Shown piece by piece: positions 10,137 through 22,069 of a stretch of DNA of 64,000 nucleotides. The stretch covers positions 620,001 to 684,000 of the forward strand of contig JAITYX010000084.1 in NCBI GenBank assembly GCA_021018815.1. The letters run 5' to 3'. Position 1 is the first letter of the stretch; each line of letters opens with the position of its first letter. Source of the DNA: Talinum fruticosum (lineage: Eukaryota > Streptophyta > Magnoliopsida > Caryophyllales > Talinaceae). The notes below the pieces were generated by a model that saw nothing but the letters and a program-made list of their open reading frames with translations, made no database searches and was not told the DNA's origin. Made by a program: the position numbers and the translations under genes.

Positions 10137-11862
10137 TGATGGACCTAGACCCATGGGCTACAACATACTCCAAGCCCAAAGGCATCCACGATCAAACCGA
10201 GTTGGGTAGCACACTTATTTCCCCCTTTTCATAAGCTTCGAGTGACTCGGAATTCTCTCGTGTTGTAAAGGTTGGAAGTTCTGCCATTCAGTCACAAACG
10301 GCTATGAGTTTGCTTACCAAATTATTCATACAAGTACTTCATGATGTCCTCAAGCTTAAAAACTTATGGGCATCTTGAATAAATGCGAGAGAGGAAGACC
10401 TTTGTTAAAACTGGCAGCTTGCTCATCTAGGATGACACCTACACCTTGTTTTGATCATATCTTTAGATCTGGAACTCCAACATCACCTCATGACGTATGG
10501 ATGGAAAGCTAACATCCTAAGCTTTCTGACCATATAAAGAACATCTAAATTGGAGTTGGGAATCTCAAGTTATGAGCATTTGAAGTTGACTCGAAACTAG
10601 AAGTTGCGCACTCGGAATGACGCTTGAAGGTCATCTTCAAAAAGGGTGTTCAGTCAACCATGGATTAGATTTTGGTGTCCAATTTTCAAAAGGGCATTCT
10701 TGGACATGTCCAGATTAATATCAAGTTATGGGCTTTGTCTTTTAGGTTAGAGATAATAAAGAAAATGGTCCGAACATCAAACCGCGTATTTCTACCGACC
10801 GGTCTGACCTCTCGCTGATTGTTTTGGTCATAACGTTTTGCTCACAGCTTCAAATGGGTCGAGCCACATATGGTTGAAAAGCTTATTCCTCAAGCTTTCC
10901 AAGCATATCTTACCTGTCACAATTGGAGCTATAAATCAAGAGATATCACCATTTTATGTTGGCTCTACTGTAGGAAGATGCACTCGAAAACGACAGACAA
11001 GGGGGACCATTTGCAGTCTGTCCTTTTATTCTGATCATTTTATCTTCATTGGCCACTGTTTTTGTCTTCTTTTATTTTGGCTGAATGTAGTGACAGCCCT
11101 AGGATTATGTAAGGCTATTTTCAGCCCTTAGATTGAAGTAGCAACCCTAGTTTTTAGCTCTATATATATGTAGAGTGCTGCATGTAAAAATCGAACAAGT
11201 TTATCCATGAATGCTAATGCATCAAAGTTGAGCTAAGCTCCTTTATCCTTTTTAAATCTCATTTTGCTTATCCTAGTTTGGCTAACTAGGTGGTGTTCAA
11301 AAGAGTCTTAGGCAAGCTTGGTGGTGATATCCGTATCCAGAGTGCAAGCATTTGAGCCCTAGCTAAGCTTGGTGGTGAAATCCGTATCCAAGTGAAGTTA
11401 GACTATCCCTTGGTTGTGTGCATCCGTAGTGGATGTTCATAAATATTCTCCATATTTATCTCTCACCATTCTTCCCAAACATGTTCCCCTCATCTTCCTT
11501 AACCCCTTAACCATCATCCCACAAAAATCCAGCTTCTTTTGAAGCCACAATCTTTATTCCGAAACCGACCATCCGTCGTCTAAGCCACTCGGATTCGGTA
11601 TTCTAAGTCCTCTCGTTCGGTTTTCGAGTCCGACTTAATACTCGGTTTCGGTTGTCCGAGTTAGTCCGAGTCCCTAATTTTAGTTGTCTAGTTAGTCCGA
11701 GCCCTCGGTTCCGGTCCTCTCGAGTCCGGCTTAGTCCTCGGTTCCAACTTTCGAGTCGTTACGAGTCCTCGGAACTAGTTATTGAGTCATTCGACCCACT
11801 AAGAACTGCGCATAATTTTACTCTGTTTCAGGATCGGTGTAGCCTTGCATTTTGGCACATCG
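10137..11862 (+). repeat. 5' LTR of element 1
   Basis: It starts TGATGG and ends CACATCG, where the final A of the expected CA is mutated. It is an uninterrupted copy and therefore shows the empty sites for the two insertions in the 3' LTR: GGGTAGCACAC near 10204 and GACAGACAAGGGGG near 11000. The stretch 11560-11810 is rich in CGAGT/CCGAG words. Confidence 0.8.
11161..11169 (+). promoter_or_regulatory. TATA box of element 1 5' LTR
   Basis: TATATATAT follows TTTTTAGCTC; the same motif stands at 19667-19675 in the 3' LTR. Confidence 0.45.
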
Positions 11863-11866
11863 GTTT

Positions 11867-11877
11867 TGGTATCGAGC
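11867..11877 (+). other. Primer binding site of element 1
   Basis: TGGTATCGAGC lies 4 bases after the LTR. It matches the plant initiator-Met tRNA primer site TGGTATCAGAGC with one base missing. Confidence 0.7.
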
Positions 11878-12043
11878 TTTGGAGCCCTTCCTAGGCTGAG
11901 CTTCCTTAACCCAAAATATAACCCCTTTTGCCCCAAACACATCAGTCCACAAAAAACCCCAAAACAACAAAAAAGTTCCTGCCCCATTTTTTTTTTCTTT
12001 CACCATCTTGAGCACCACTTTGCATTTGGTTATGAGAGCTTAA

Positions 12044-14165
12044 ATGGCTGCTTCTGATTTTGAATTGGCTAGTCTCCTTGTGCCCAAGTTTTATGGCCAA
12101 CAAGATTAGTTTTCTAGTTGGTTTATCAAGGTTGAAGAGCATGAGAAGGTAGAAATTGTTGTGTCTAAGTTGAGGAGTTGTGCCCTCACTTGGTGGAGAA
12201 CTTATAAGATGAGAAGGAAAAAGAAAGACAAAGAGAAAGTGTACACATAGAGAAAGTTAAGAGGTAAGTTGTTGAAAAGGTTTGGTCCACTTACTTACAA
12301 ATCTCCTCCAACCAAGACTAAACCCATCAACAAGGGGAGTCTCTTTTCCCTTCCCTCCAAACCTTCAGCCATTACATCCTTTCCTTCACCAACACCTACT
12401 GACCAGCCTTCCTTCCCATCTCAAAATGCCCCAACTTACCATAAAAAGAGCCACCACATTCCCCTACCGAAACCTACTAACCAGCCCCTCTTTCCCTCAC
12501 CACAAAACACCAAATCTGACCTCCAAAAAGTTACCAACCTCCCTCATTTACCCCTATTGTCCAGCCCTCTTTGCCTCCACAAAAATCCACACCCCTTCTC
12601 AAAAGGAGCCTGCAAATACCCTCACCAAATTCTGGTGGTTGTCCTTCCTCTCCACCACCAAATTTTCCAACCCCACAACCCAGAAACCCTTTTGGTCCAT
12701 TGCAAAACAGCATGTTTTCCCTTTGCCAAGTGATGAGTCACCTTGAGTTGGAGTACCCACAATCAAGCATTGTCTTGGCTGAATGTGAAGAGCTTCATAA
12801 CGAGCAAGAAGAAAATGAGCCACACTTTAACTTACCTCCAAAGTTTGATGAGTATAATGAGTTACAAAGGGAGCAAGAAGAGCAAAAGGAGCTAGAGGAT
12901 AGCTTAAACATAGTGGAACCTTTGAGTCCTCAAGTTCCGGTCCACTCACACCCACTTGACTCCCAATGGTCTTTACAAGGTAAAAGATTCCAATCAAATT
13001 CTGGGTGTCCTATTTCCTTTGGTAGTGACAAGAATGATCTTAGTGAATTTTGGAGTGATATCATGATTCTAGATGCTTGTTACTTGTTATTGGATAGACC
13101 TTGGTTGTATGATTGGTCAGTCATTCCATATGGGTTGTCAAGCACTCCTAGTAGCTACATGAGTTCTATAGACCAAGTTTTTGAGCTCTACATTATACAA
13201 TCTGTTTTGATGTCTTTTGATGAGGTCTTGGTTCCTACCAAGGTTATGGAAAAGCACTTTGATCAACCCACTCAAGTCCTTGCCCTCTTAGGACATGAGG
13301 AGTCCGAAACCTTCCACCTACTTCACCCTTTCTCCAAGCCCTTATTTGAGTTATTTGAGTTGAAGTTTATGTTAAAGATTGATCTAAGGAATGTTGGAAG
13401 GCCTCATGAATGCTTTGTTATGCTCATTGGTTTATTCTATGATTCAAGAATGGAAGTGAAGTTAAGAGGCCAAGTTTATAGGCCATTGATGAAACAAATG
13501 TTTTTGATCCGTGATGCTAATGAGAGGTATGAGACATTGTTCCTTGATTATGAAAATCACTTGTTGAGTGAACCCCATGTTCGAGCTCATTGTTTGTTTA
13601 AAAGCTCTTGGCCTTGTGTTCCGAGTTGGCCTTGTTCTCCGAGTTGGCCTGGTTTTCCGAGTTGGCATGGTTTTCCGAGTTGGCCTGGTATTCCGAGTTG
13701 GCCCGGTTTTCTGAGTTGGCCTTATTATTTTCCGAGTTGGGTAAAAGGGAACTCCTCCACCGAAGATCTTTTAATGATTACTTGGATAGCCACATTGGGA
13801 AGTTGTTCCAAACTTTCCAAAAAGTTTAATGAGCGAGTTTCGATCCAAGAAAAGTCCTTGTTCATGGGGACTTTGATGAGGCTTAAGAAACATTTTTGAG
13901 TCTAAGTAAAGAGCAAGCATCCTACAAGTCTAGCCCCAACAAGCAATGCAAGCAAGTGGTTGATGAACCGGGAAGTCTTGAGTGGATGCAAGCAAGAAAA
14001 GAGTGGCCTCCTTCTTTGGGTTGGCCTAAGCTCATTCCTAGTACTAAGGGTACTAACCAAGAGCTCGAAAGCGCCAAGCAACATCTTTCAAGTGGAGAAG
14101 CAACTCGAAAGTATGTTACTGTCCAACCATGGTTAGCCTTACCACTCACTCTCCTGTTTTGTTGA
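12044..14165 (+). pseudogene. gag-protease-like ORF of element 1, frameshifted
   Basis: The ATG at 12044 opens MAASDFELASLLVPKFYGQQ, then a stop. The gag core follows with EKVEIVVSKLRSCALTWW (the Trp-Trp signature of plant gypsy gag), and another stop comes before RKLRGKLLKRFGP. A Pro/Ser/Thr-rich stretch follows (12300-12700), and the frame shifts there. The second half runs open from about 12690 to 13899: ELEYPQSSIVLAECEEL, an acidic stretch, DSQWSLQGKRFQSNSGCPIS, DACYLLLDRPWLYDWSVIPY and a long C-terminal part ending in SWPG repeats. The DACYLLLDRPW block aligns with the DACHILLGRPW end of the protease in element 3, but the upstream catalytic D-G-G-S is missing. After 13899 another frame continues a little (SLSKEQASYKSSPNKQCKQV). 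There is no zinc knuckle and no RT. Confidence 0.7.
13608..13740 (+). repeat. 18-bp tandem repeat coding SWPxxP units
   Basis: Seven copies of TTGGCCTGGTTTTCCGAG (18 bp; the last is 21 bp) encode a repeating Ser-Trp-Pro-Gly-x-Pro peptide, for example SWPGFPSWHGFPSWPGIP. The repeats are in frame with the gag-pro ORF. They are not found in the corresponding part of element 2, so they probably expanded in this copy. Confidence 0.85.
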
Positions 14166-14200
14166 TGATCATCCGATGAATTTGAGGACAAATTCTTTCA

Positions 14201-14213
14201 AACAGGGAGAGGA
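14201..14213 (+). other. Polypurine tract of element 1
   Basis: AACAGGGAGAGGA lies directly before the 3' LTR (TGATGG at 14214). It is preceded by TTTGAGGACAAATTC, a block also present before the polypurine tracts of elements 2 and 3. Confidence 0.7.
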
Positions 14214-14288
14214 TGATGGACCTAGACCCATGGGCTATAACATACTCCAAGCCCAAAGGCATCCACGATCAAACCGAGTTGGGTAGGC

Positions 14289-17200
14289 TGTAATGCCCGA
14301 AATTTTAAAGAAATCAGCTAGGAAAGCATAGGATTATTGAGCATTTTCCCCGCAGCTAGGAGGGGGTTGAGCGACCGATTTTATTTACGATCAAACATAT
14401 TATGTTAGAATCCCTTTGGAGGCTGGGGTGGAATAAGTTAAATTAAAGGATTGCCTTCCTTTTTCGTCTAAGCTAAATTGTTGGGTGATTAGGAATTGTC
14501 GTGGCCGGCATATTAAAATGAGTTAGGACGCAGATCGCGTAAGAGGACGGAAGGGAGAAGATATAGACACTGTCGTATATGGGCTCGGTGATTATTTTCA
14601 CTAAATTATGAAGAGATGATTAAGCTTATTTGAGGGTCCAATTAGGAACAGGAACCGCCAAATTAGGCGGTGGAAGGTGAAAGGAGAGGAAAGAAGGCTC
14701 GGGGAAAGGAGGTCGAGCGAAGAGGAAGCGAAACAGAGGGCGAGGGAGAGAGAGAACGCGCGGGAGCCGGAGCAGAGGCCGGTGGCCGCCTGAACGGCGA
14801 GCGGCCGGTGGGCGAAGGAAAGCGGAGGCTCGGGAAGGCGAAAAGGAAAAGAAACCGAGCGAAGGAAGAAGGGAAGAGGGAGGACCGAGCGCGTAGAGAG
14901 AGAAGGCGAGCGGTGTGAGGGTCGAGGAGACCGAGGGGTGGCCGACGACCACCATAGGCCGAAGCGGCAGCCGGCGACGCTAGTGAAGGGAGGAAAGCGA
15001 GAGACCGATGCCGAACGAGGGCGAAGGAAGGAAGGAACCGAGCGAGGGCGAGATGCGGGAGGGTCCGGAGGCCGGAAACCGGGAAATTAACGGCGGCGAG
15101 GGAGAAGGGCGGCGGCAACGCGCCGGGGCCGGACCGAGAGTCGGCGGAGGCCGAAACGGCAAGCCGGAACAGGGAAGCGAAAACCGAGCGACGAGCAAGG
15201 ACTGCGGAAACGGAGACCGAAACCGAAGGCGGGAGTAAAGGAGTTCAAAATCAATCCCTAAAAACCGAGAATTTCGGGTGGGTAGTCTTATACTCTAAAC
15301 TATTAGTATGTTCGAAAACTAAATAAGTTTATTGTGATTGTTGAATGTGATTGTAAGATATTGAATATGTGTGCTACTCGAATGAGTTAGAAGTTGCTTG
15401 GAAGTGAATTAGGAATTAGCGAAGGGAATGGGAGTTGTTAAGGCCTGAAAATGAAATCGGGAAATTCATTGAGTTGCTTGGGTCAAATGAGTAGTGTCGA
15501 GAGTTGGGTCGATTGGAGATAAATGCGTATGGTTTGGGCATGGGTTATGAATTGATATTCAAATTGAGTCTTACAGATTTATTGAATTCGTGGCATTAAG
15601 AGACGAGTACTAATTCGGGATATAACAAGGGGAGTGTAAAGAGGAATATGAGATCGTATTAAGTGATGCGCAATTGGAATATGTAAGTGAGAAAGGGGTA
15701 ATTGTGAGGTTAAGTGCGTTCGAAGTATATTTAAATCCTCGAGGTTGAACCGAGCGTGAAAGTAAGTAAAGTTATTGGGAATTGAATAATGAAATGTAAT
15801 TAAGAGATACATATCTTAGGGTGAGCGATCAAGAATCGATTAATAAAGTAAGAGTTATTAAATGGGAAACGAAGCTGGAAAATAGCAAGTTGGGGACGGT
15901 AGAGTGGAACTAAGCCATAGTCATGTCAAAAACCTTGGAGAGAGAATTGAATTAAAAGGCGAATAGAGATAAAGGAAATTCGGTAAAGTAAGTTTAAGGA
16001 TATATGGCTAAATGAGGGCAAAAGAGGTCGGTTTACAAAGTGAAATCGTGAAATGAGGAATTGAGATAAAGGTAGTGAATTGGGAAAAGTGGGAACGCCG
16101 AGTTAAATAGTATCTACTTATGGTTATGGTGGCCCAGAAAATGGAAATTAATTGTACTAGAATGGTAGATGGAGAAAGGTATAGTTGGAAAGAGTGGAGA
16201 ATGATTGCTTGCAATGAATGGTGATTATTCGTGCTATGTGTTTGCTTTATGTGATGTTCACAAGTGGTTCGAGAGAAGTTTTGTGTTTTATGTGAAATGT
16301 CTTTCAAACGTGATTCTATCCTAAAGAAGCAAAACGTATTTGAGAAAGTAAATCAGATTTGAAAAAGTGAATTTATGAGGGTGACACGTGGTGCCATGCC
16401 TTCCTTGATACTAAATCGATTGAGAAAGCTAGAAAGTGAATGTGATGAATGAGAATGTGCAAATTGTTTTGAATCGACTGGCTACGGATCGTTAGCATAC
16501 CGAAGTGTTCGAGCTGGGAACGCCCAGCTAGAAACTTTGAGGGAAGGGTTCTAATAGGGGTCCTGGAGAGACAGGATGCCCGCCACGAGACTTCCTAGAA
16601 GAATGGTCCCGGGAGCCTTTTGTCGGGGTCGCGCCACGAATTAAAGAAGTGCTAGTTCGAGTCCTCGAAGGCCTGGAATGTTGATTCAACCCCAAAAGAA
16701 GTGTTCTTGAATGTGATTATGTGTTGTTAAGTGATTGAAGAGTCTTGATCTTTTTCATTGCAAGAGATTTCAGTGAAAAGTATATAGATTTCTATTACGT
16801 TATTATGTTTTCGCAGATTTCATTATTATGAGTATTATGTGTAAAGAATTTCCATTTTAAGGGTTTAAGACTCCGGTGAGCCCGTTGATTATTGCTCACC
16901 CCCACAAATTGCCCCGTCCCCACCCGAGTGTTGCAGGTACACTTTCGAAGTATAATCTACACTTAGCATGCTTCGGACCTTTGCTGATTGCTTGTTGATG
17001 CGTGCTGAGCAATTCAAGCCAAGAATGTGCATTGTTTATTTCTTAATGTTGTATTTGTAATTTAGTGCATATAGTTGCACCAACGTATAGTAACCAATAG
17101 ATTGTTTTAAGTTAGATTGTTTTAAGTTTTACCGCATGATTGGTTGAGCTCCGGCGTGTGGCCGTTGAGTTGTATACTCCGAGCGTGTGGCTTGTCGAGT

Positions 17201-17431
17201 TTTATTATGTTTTTATGCAGGATTGTAAGGCTTTAAGCCTATGGGTTAGTCCATGTTACAAACGGAACTCTGCCGATATTTTTAGAGAATCTCGGCTTCT
17301 TTTGGGAAAAGCCACCAGTATTACTTTAAGTTGAGTTTAGACAGCCTAACCAACATCGAGAAGAGCCTTGGGAGTTCCTTTAAGGAACTCTGGCGATGTA
17401 ATACTCCCGGGGGTGTTTTGGGGTGTTACGA
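14289..17431 (+). mobile_element. 3.14 kb solo LTR inside element 1 3' LTR, Tekay/Del-like
   Basis: It begins TGTAATGCCCG and ends near GGGGTGTTACGA. The host LTR stops at GGGTAGGC and resumes GTAGCACAC; the empty site in the 5' LTR reads GGGTAGCACAC, so the duplication is GTAG(G)C, slightly altered. It has a purine-rich GC block at 14660-15240, then GGGTAGTCTTATACTC (about 15280) and, near the 3' end, GCTCACCCCCACAAATT with CGAGTGTTGCAGGTACAC. The same landmarks occur in the LTR at 60.5-63.7 kb, so these two belong to one family. There is no internal region, hence a solo LTR. Confidence 0.75.
14660..15240. repeat. G/A- and GC-rich low-complexity block
   Basis: It consists of GAGAG, GGCGAG and GGCCGG runs on the plus strand. 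Arg/Gly- or Pro/Ser-rich frames here are composition artefacts, not proteins. Its position matches the pyrimidine-rich block of the LTR at 3171. Confidence 0.55.
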
Positions 17432-18227
17432 GTAGCACACTTATTTCCCCTTTTCATAAGCTTCGAGTGACTCGAGAATTCTCTCGTGTTGTAAGGGTTG
17501 GAAGTTCCGCCATTCAGTCACAAACGGCTATGAGTTTGCTTACCAAATTATTCATACAAGTACTTCATGATGTCCTCAAGCTTAAAAACTTATGGGCATC
17601 TTAAATAAATGCGGAGATAATAACTGAGGAAGACCTTTGTTAAAACTGGCAGCTTGCTCATCCAGGATGACACCTACACCTTGTTTTGATCATATCTTTA
17701 GATCTAGAGCTCCAACATCACCTCATGATGTATGGATGGAAAGCCAACATCCTAAGCTTTCTGACCATATAAAGAACATCTAAATTGGAGTTGGGAATCT
17801 CAAGTTATGAGCATTTGAAGTTGACTCGAAACTTGAAGTTGCGCGCTCGGAATGACGCTTGAAGGTCATCTTCAAAAGGGTGTTCGATCAACCATGGATT
17901 AGATTTTGGTGTCCAATTTTCAAAAGGGCATTCTTGGACATGTCCAGATTAATATCAAGTTATGGGCATTGTCTTTTAGGTTGGAGATAATAAAGAAAAT
18001 GGTCCGAACATCAAACCGGGTATTTCTACCGACTAGTCCGGCCTCTGCTGATTGTTCTGGTCATAACGTTTTGCTCACAGCTTCAAATGGGTCGAGCCAC
18101 ATATGGTTGAAAAGCTTATTCCTCAATCTTTCCAAGCATATCTTACCTGTCACAATTGGAGCTATAAATCAAGAGATATCACCATTTTAAGTTGGCTCTG
18201 CTGTAGGAAGATGCACTGAAAACGACA

Positions 18228-19508
18228 GCAAGTGATGTGTAGTGGCGGAAGCAAAGAAAAAGATGGAAAAACCGCAAAACACACAACCAGGGCGAGAATA
18301 GGACCTGCAGGTGCGGTTCTGGGGAAAAGGGTGAAAGGAGGGGTAAATGATGGAGGTTTTGGACGAAATTTGGTGGAAGGTTAGTTAACTGGTTGGGGAA
18401 GGTTGTGGTAAAATTTGGGCAGCATCCAAGGTCGGATCACCTTGAGCCAAACGCAAACAGAAAGCCTCGCTGGGTGGCTGTCCAGAATGAGGTTCTTTGT
18501 TTGTTTTTGGTGCTGGGGATGGAGTTCTTCTTGGATTGAGCTGAGATTTGGAGGGAATGGACTCAACTCATGTAAGATGAAGTGTGTGAAATTTGGGAAA
18601 GAGATGATTCGTGGATTGGGAGATGTGGTTGATGGAAGTCGTTGGATAGAACCCGGATTCCGGCTTGGATACGAAACACCACCAAGCTGAATCAAGGGGC
18701 GCTCTCAAATGATCCGGATACAGAAACACCACCGGGGTTTGGGAGACTCAAAGGACACCACCTAGATGCCAACCTAGGATACAGCTTTGAGGATTTAGAG
18801 GCTCGAGAAATCCATCCCGAAAAAGAATATAACACTCAAGGTTTGTATATTCATCAAAAGGTGTTTTACAATGAAGCATATGAGCTGAATATTTAATGCC
18901 TTGCCATGGCATTTTACATAACCGAATGCAAGCTGAAAATAAAGCAAAAACAAAATGCTAACTAACAATATTCCTTTCCCTTTCTCCAAGCTAAGCTAGA
19001 GTAAATCCTAGCCAAGTATTTCAAAATTGGGAACATGTGGCCTAGGCTTGTTTTCCCCTTCTTCAAGCTTCTTGATTCTTGATGCTTCTAGAATGCCTTG
19101 TCATCATCTTCCTTTGTTGCTCCATAACCGGCCATGGCCCATCTCATTTTAATATGGACCGACTTCATTCAAGCATCAACTTATTTATGTACTTGAAGCA
19201 TAAAATGGCAATGTTCCTCGGTTTGACTTGACCATGCACTCTTGCTTTGCCTTGGAGGTTTTGTGATTAGCTTCAACTAACCTTCTTAACTAAATGGTAA
19301 TCAATTATTTATGAACAAAATCATAAGAACTCAATGTTTTGGACTCATCACCCTCCAGGGTCCATTAGCAACATTCGGATGAGTTGTGAATTCTTCCCTT
19401 GATCATGAAACATTCAAGCATCTCCGGCTGAACCTTAAACATCCATGGCTCTTCCAAATGAATATCATTCTGCTCAAAACACCAAGCTGTCCACTCTCCA
19501 TCAGCAAG
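18228..19508. repeat. TSD pair GCAAG around the solo LTR at 18233
   Basis: GCAAG occurs at 18228-18232 and 19504-19508. The host LTR joins across as GACAGCAAGGGGG; the sister LTR has GACAGACAAGGGGG. Confidence 0.85.
18233..19503 (-). mobile_element. Solo LTR of the element-3 family, inverted
   Basis: Read on the minus strand it begins TGATGGAGAGTGGACAG and ends ACTACACATCA, the ends of the element 3 LTRs at 52586 and 56320. Its length of 1271 bp compares with 1265 bp there. No internal sequence is present. It is nested in the 3' LTR of element 1, so this family was active after element 1 inserted. Confidence 0.85.
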
Positions 19509-20368
19509 GGGGACCATTTGCAGCTGTCCTTTTATTCCGATCATTTTATCTTCATTGGCCACTGTTTTTGTCTTCTTTTATTTTGGCTGAATTTAGTGAC
19601 AGCCCTAGGATTATGTAAGGCTATTTTCAGCCCTTAGATTGAAGTAGCAACCCTAGTTTTTAGCTCTATATATATGTAGAGTGCTGCATGTAAAAATCGG
19701 ACAAGTTTATCCATGAATGCTAATGCATCAAAGTTGAGCTAAGCTCCTTTATCCTTTTTAAATCTCATTTTGCTTATCCTAGTTTGGCTAACTAGGTGGT
19801 GTTCAAAAGAGTCTTAGGCAAGCTTGGTGGTGATATCTCGTATCCAGTGCAAGCCTTTGAGCCCTAGCTAAGCTTGGTGGTGAAATCTGTATCCAAGTGA
19901 AGATAGACTATCCCTTGGTTGTGTGCATCCGTAGTGGATGTTCATAAACATTCTCCATATTTATCTCTCACCATTCTGCCCAAACATGTTCCCCTCATCT
20001 TCCTTAACCCCTTAACCATCATCCCACAAAAATCCAGACTTCTTTTGAAGCCACCATCTTTATTCCGAAACCGACCATCCGTCGTCTAAGCCACTCGGAT
20101 TCGGTGTTCTAAGTCCTCTGTTCGGTTTTACGAGTCCGACTTAATACTCGGTTTCAATTGTCCGAGTTAGTCCGAGTCCCCAATTTTAGTTGTCTAGTTA
20201 GTCTAAGCCCTCGGTTACGGTCGTCCGAGTCCGGCTTAGTCCTCGGTTCCAACTTTCGAGTCGTTACGAGTCCTCGGAACTAGTTATTGAGTCATTCGGA
20301 CCCACTAAGAACTTCGCATAATTTCACTCTGTTTCGGGATCGGTGTAGCCTTACATTTTAGCACATCA

Positions 20369-20540
20369 CCTTATTATGGTTTTCCTCAGCCCTACTATAT
20401 TAAGCAAAAGAGCAACCTAGTACCTAGTGTGCGGATTTTCGATGGCTGCTATATTACGGTGAAGGAGGCACCCTACCTCCTTAAAGAGGGACAATTCATG
20501 CCGAGATAGGACCAATCTCCCGGAAGAATGTGTTGCGAGA
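20369..20540 (+). pseudogene. Tat pol tandem unit 2, right part
   Basis: This continues unit 2 after element 1: PYYIKQKSNL-type reading, then a KEAPYLLKEGQF-like segment. It joins directly to CCGGAAGAATGTGTTGC of the next unit, so about 450 bp present in units 1 and 3 are missing here. Confidence 0.6.
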
Positions 20541-20589
20541 CAACAATGCCCTTTACTTAACCATAATTTGCATTAAGAAGTTTGTTCCC
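20541..20589 (+). pseudogene. Tat pol tandem unit 3, left tip
   Basis: It encodes the NNALYLTIICIKKFVP-like start of the protease region. It is cut at 20589 by the copia solo LTR and continues at 22070-22075. Confidence 0.6.
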
Positions 20590-22069
20590 TGAAGACTCGA
20601 GACTTTAACTCTAAATATTGTGTGAAAGATCGAGGTATAAACTTCTATCTCTCTTGAGTTTTGGTTGCAAGTCATTCCGAGCTTCATTGAAACTCATATC
20701 TAAGTTTTCATCTTTGTTACGAGTGACTCGGATATCACTTTGTCTATATCTTCTCTATTAAAGTATTCTAACCTACTAAGAATCAACTTGAACCATCACA
20801 TGATCAAATACTTCTTTTTAACACATCTTTTCTAAGTGCTCGATTGTGTTTGACAACTCAAAACCAAGTTATTCTTTCTCGAGTTCATCTAAGTCGGTTT
20901 ATTCCTTAAATGATTCTTTGATAGATCAAGTTCACTTTATATGTTTGAATATTGTTCTACTTGATCCTTCTAGGAATTATTCTGAGTTGAGTTTTAACCT
21001 AATTGATATTAGACTCATAATATTCCACTCTTCTAAGCCAAAGATAATTAAGTTTTTAATTATCCTAATTTAATTATTATCTGTACCTAACCTTGAACCA
21101 AAGTATTTTATACTTTAAGAACCAATGTGGTTTGCTCTTATAGGTTATTCAAACAAAGCTAATTAATTTTGAATTTTAAAAACAACCGAGCTTCTAGTTG
21201 TTAAACACTAGCGAGCAGTTTTAGCCAATTCCGAGCACGACTCGAGACACCATGTCGTGGCTGTCTATTTCGAAACTGGAAAAATCTAACACTAGACTCA
21301 ACCGTGGTTTCCACCTTGCTTTTCGAGACAACACTAGTTGATTGGAATACCTTTTGGAGCAAATAGCCATTGCCCAATGTTTACACCACTAACGGATCTT
21401 TTACGAGTGACTCAAAAAGCCCTTCCAACTGACTAGTGAAGATTTCGATCCGAAATCGGACTCAGCGACTACTTTCGTTGGGTCATCTATAAATAGAAAC
21501 CACTTCACAAGACTTGAAGATTGCTTGAAACTATTAATCAATACACTCCCTAATTCTCTTAGTGCATTACTCACTCAATCTTCTACTTACAACTCCAAGT
21601 CCGTACTTAGTATTTTTCCGAGTTGTAAAGTCTTGTGATCAATTACATACTTCTCTTACTCTCGAGTAAGGTCCCTTGACTCGCGTTGTAAGGGTTAACT
21701 TACCTCGGTTGTCCCCGATTGTAAAACTTATCTCGGTTAGGAAGTACTAGATTAGATAAGGGAACTGCTGAGTCTAGGAAAACATTGTAAGGAATTGTCA
21801 AAGGGAGCAATTCTTGTAGACTCGATCTGTTGTATTTTGAGGATTCAAAATAATGGATTTGACTTGGTGCTTAGATTAGCACTGTCCGTGGTTTTCTCGC
21901 CCGGGAGGGTTTCCACGTATTCCTAAGTGTTTACTTTCCTGAGTCCAATCTAGACTTAGACTTAGCTGTTTATCTTTTTCAAGCAAAAGTTTCTAAGTTA
22001 ATTCAAATTTGCTCATCACCTTATTCACCCCCTCTAGGGTGACTTAGACTCTCCAGGAGCAAACCTTCA
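20590..22069 (+). mobile_element. Copia solo LTR, plus strand (SIRE-like family of copia B/C)
   Basis: It starts TGAAGACTCGAGACTTT and ends GGAGCAAACCTTCA; length is 1480 bp. It is the reverse complement of the LTRs at 44519-46050 and 51078-57601. Near its end it contains ACCCCCTCTAGGGTGACT, also found in those LTRs. No internal region remains. Confidence 0.88.
21487..21496 (+). promoter_or_regulatory. TATA box of the copia LTR
   Basis: CTATAAATAG follows GGTCAT; the same box is at 45095-45104 and 51647-51656 on the minus strand in the sister LTRs. Confidence 0.6.

Larger units (their letters stand above)
10137..20368 (+). mobile_element. Non-autonomous gag-pro LTR retrotransposon, element 1 (with nested insertions)
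   Basis: The 5' LTR is 10137-11862. The PBS is at 11867, the internal region 11863-14213, the polypurine tract 14201-14213, and the 3' LTR is 14214-14288 plus 17432-18232 plus 19509-20368. Both LTRs start TGATGGACCTAGACCC and end near CACATCA. Without the two nested insertions the 3' LTR is about 1735 bp, against 1726 bp for the 5' LTR. The internal region carries only a gag-like and protease-like ORF; reverse transcriptase, RNase H and integrase are absent. This resembles the RT-less, gag-only (TR-GAG type) elements known in plants. It must have been mobilised in trans by an unidentified gypsy partner. Confidence 0.8.
14214..20368 (+). repeat. 3' LTR of element 1, split twice
   Basis: Segments 14214-14288, 17432-18232 and 19509-20368 are collinear with the 5' LTR (10137-11862). 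It ends GCACATCA followed by the CCTTA duplication. Confidence 0.8.
10132..20373. repeat. TSD pair CCTTA around gag-pro element 1
   Basis: CCTTA occurs at 10132-10136 and 20369-20373. Without the insertion the sequence reads TTCCCTTATTATGGTTTTCC, the same as the uninterrupted copy near 22840-22855 in a sister unit. Confidence 0.85.

Noticed and set aside
13608..13740. CRISPR-like regular repeat
   Set aside because: Units are contiguous without unique spacers and code in frame; it is a coding minisatellite in a plant retrotransposon.
14626..15238. Overlapping Arg/Gly/Glu- and Pro/Ser-rich open frames up to 151 codons
   Set aside because: Purine-rich low-complexity block of an LTR; all frames are open because stops are rare in this composition.
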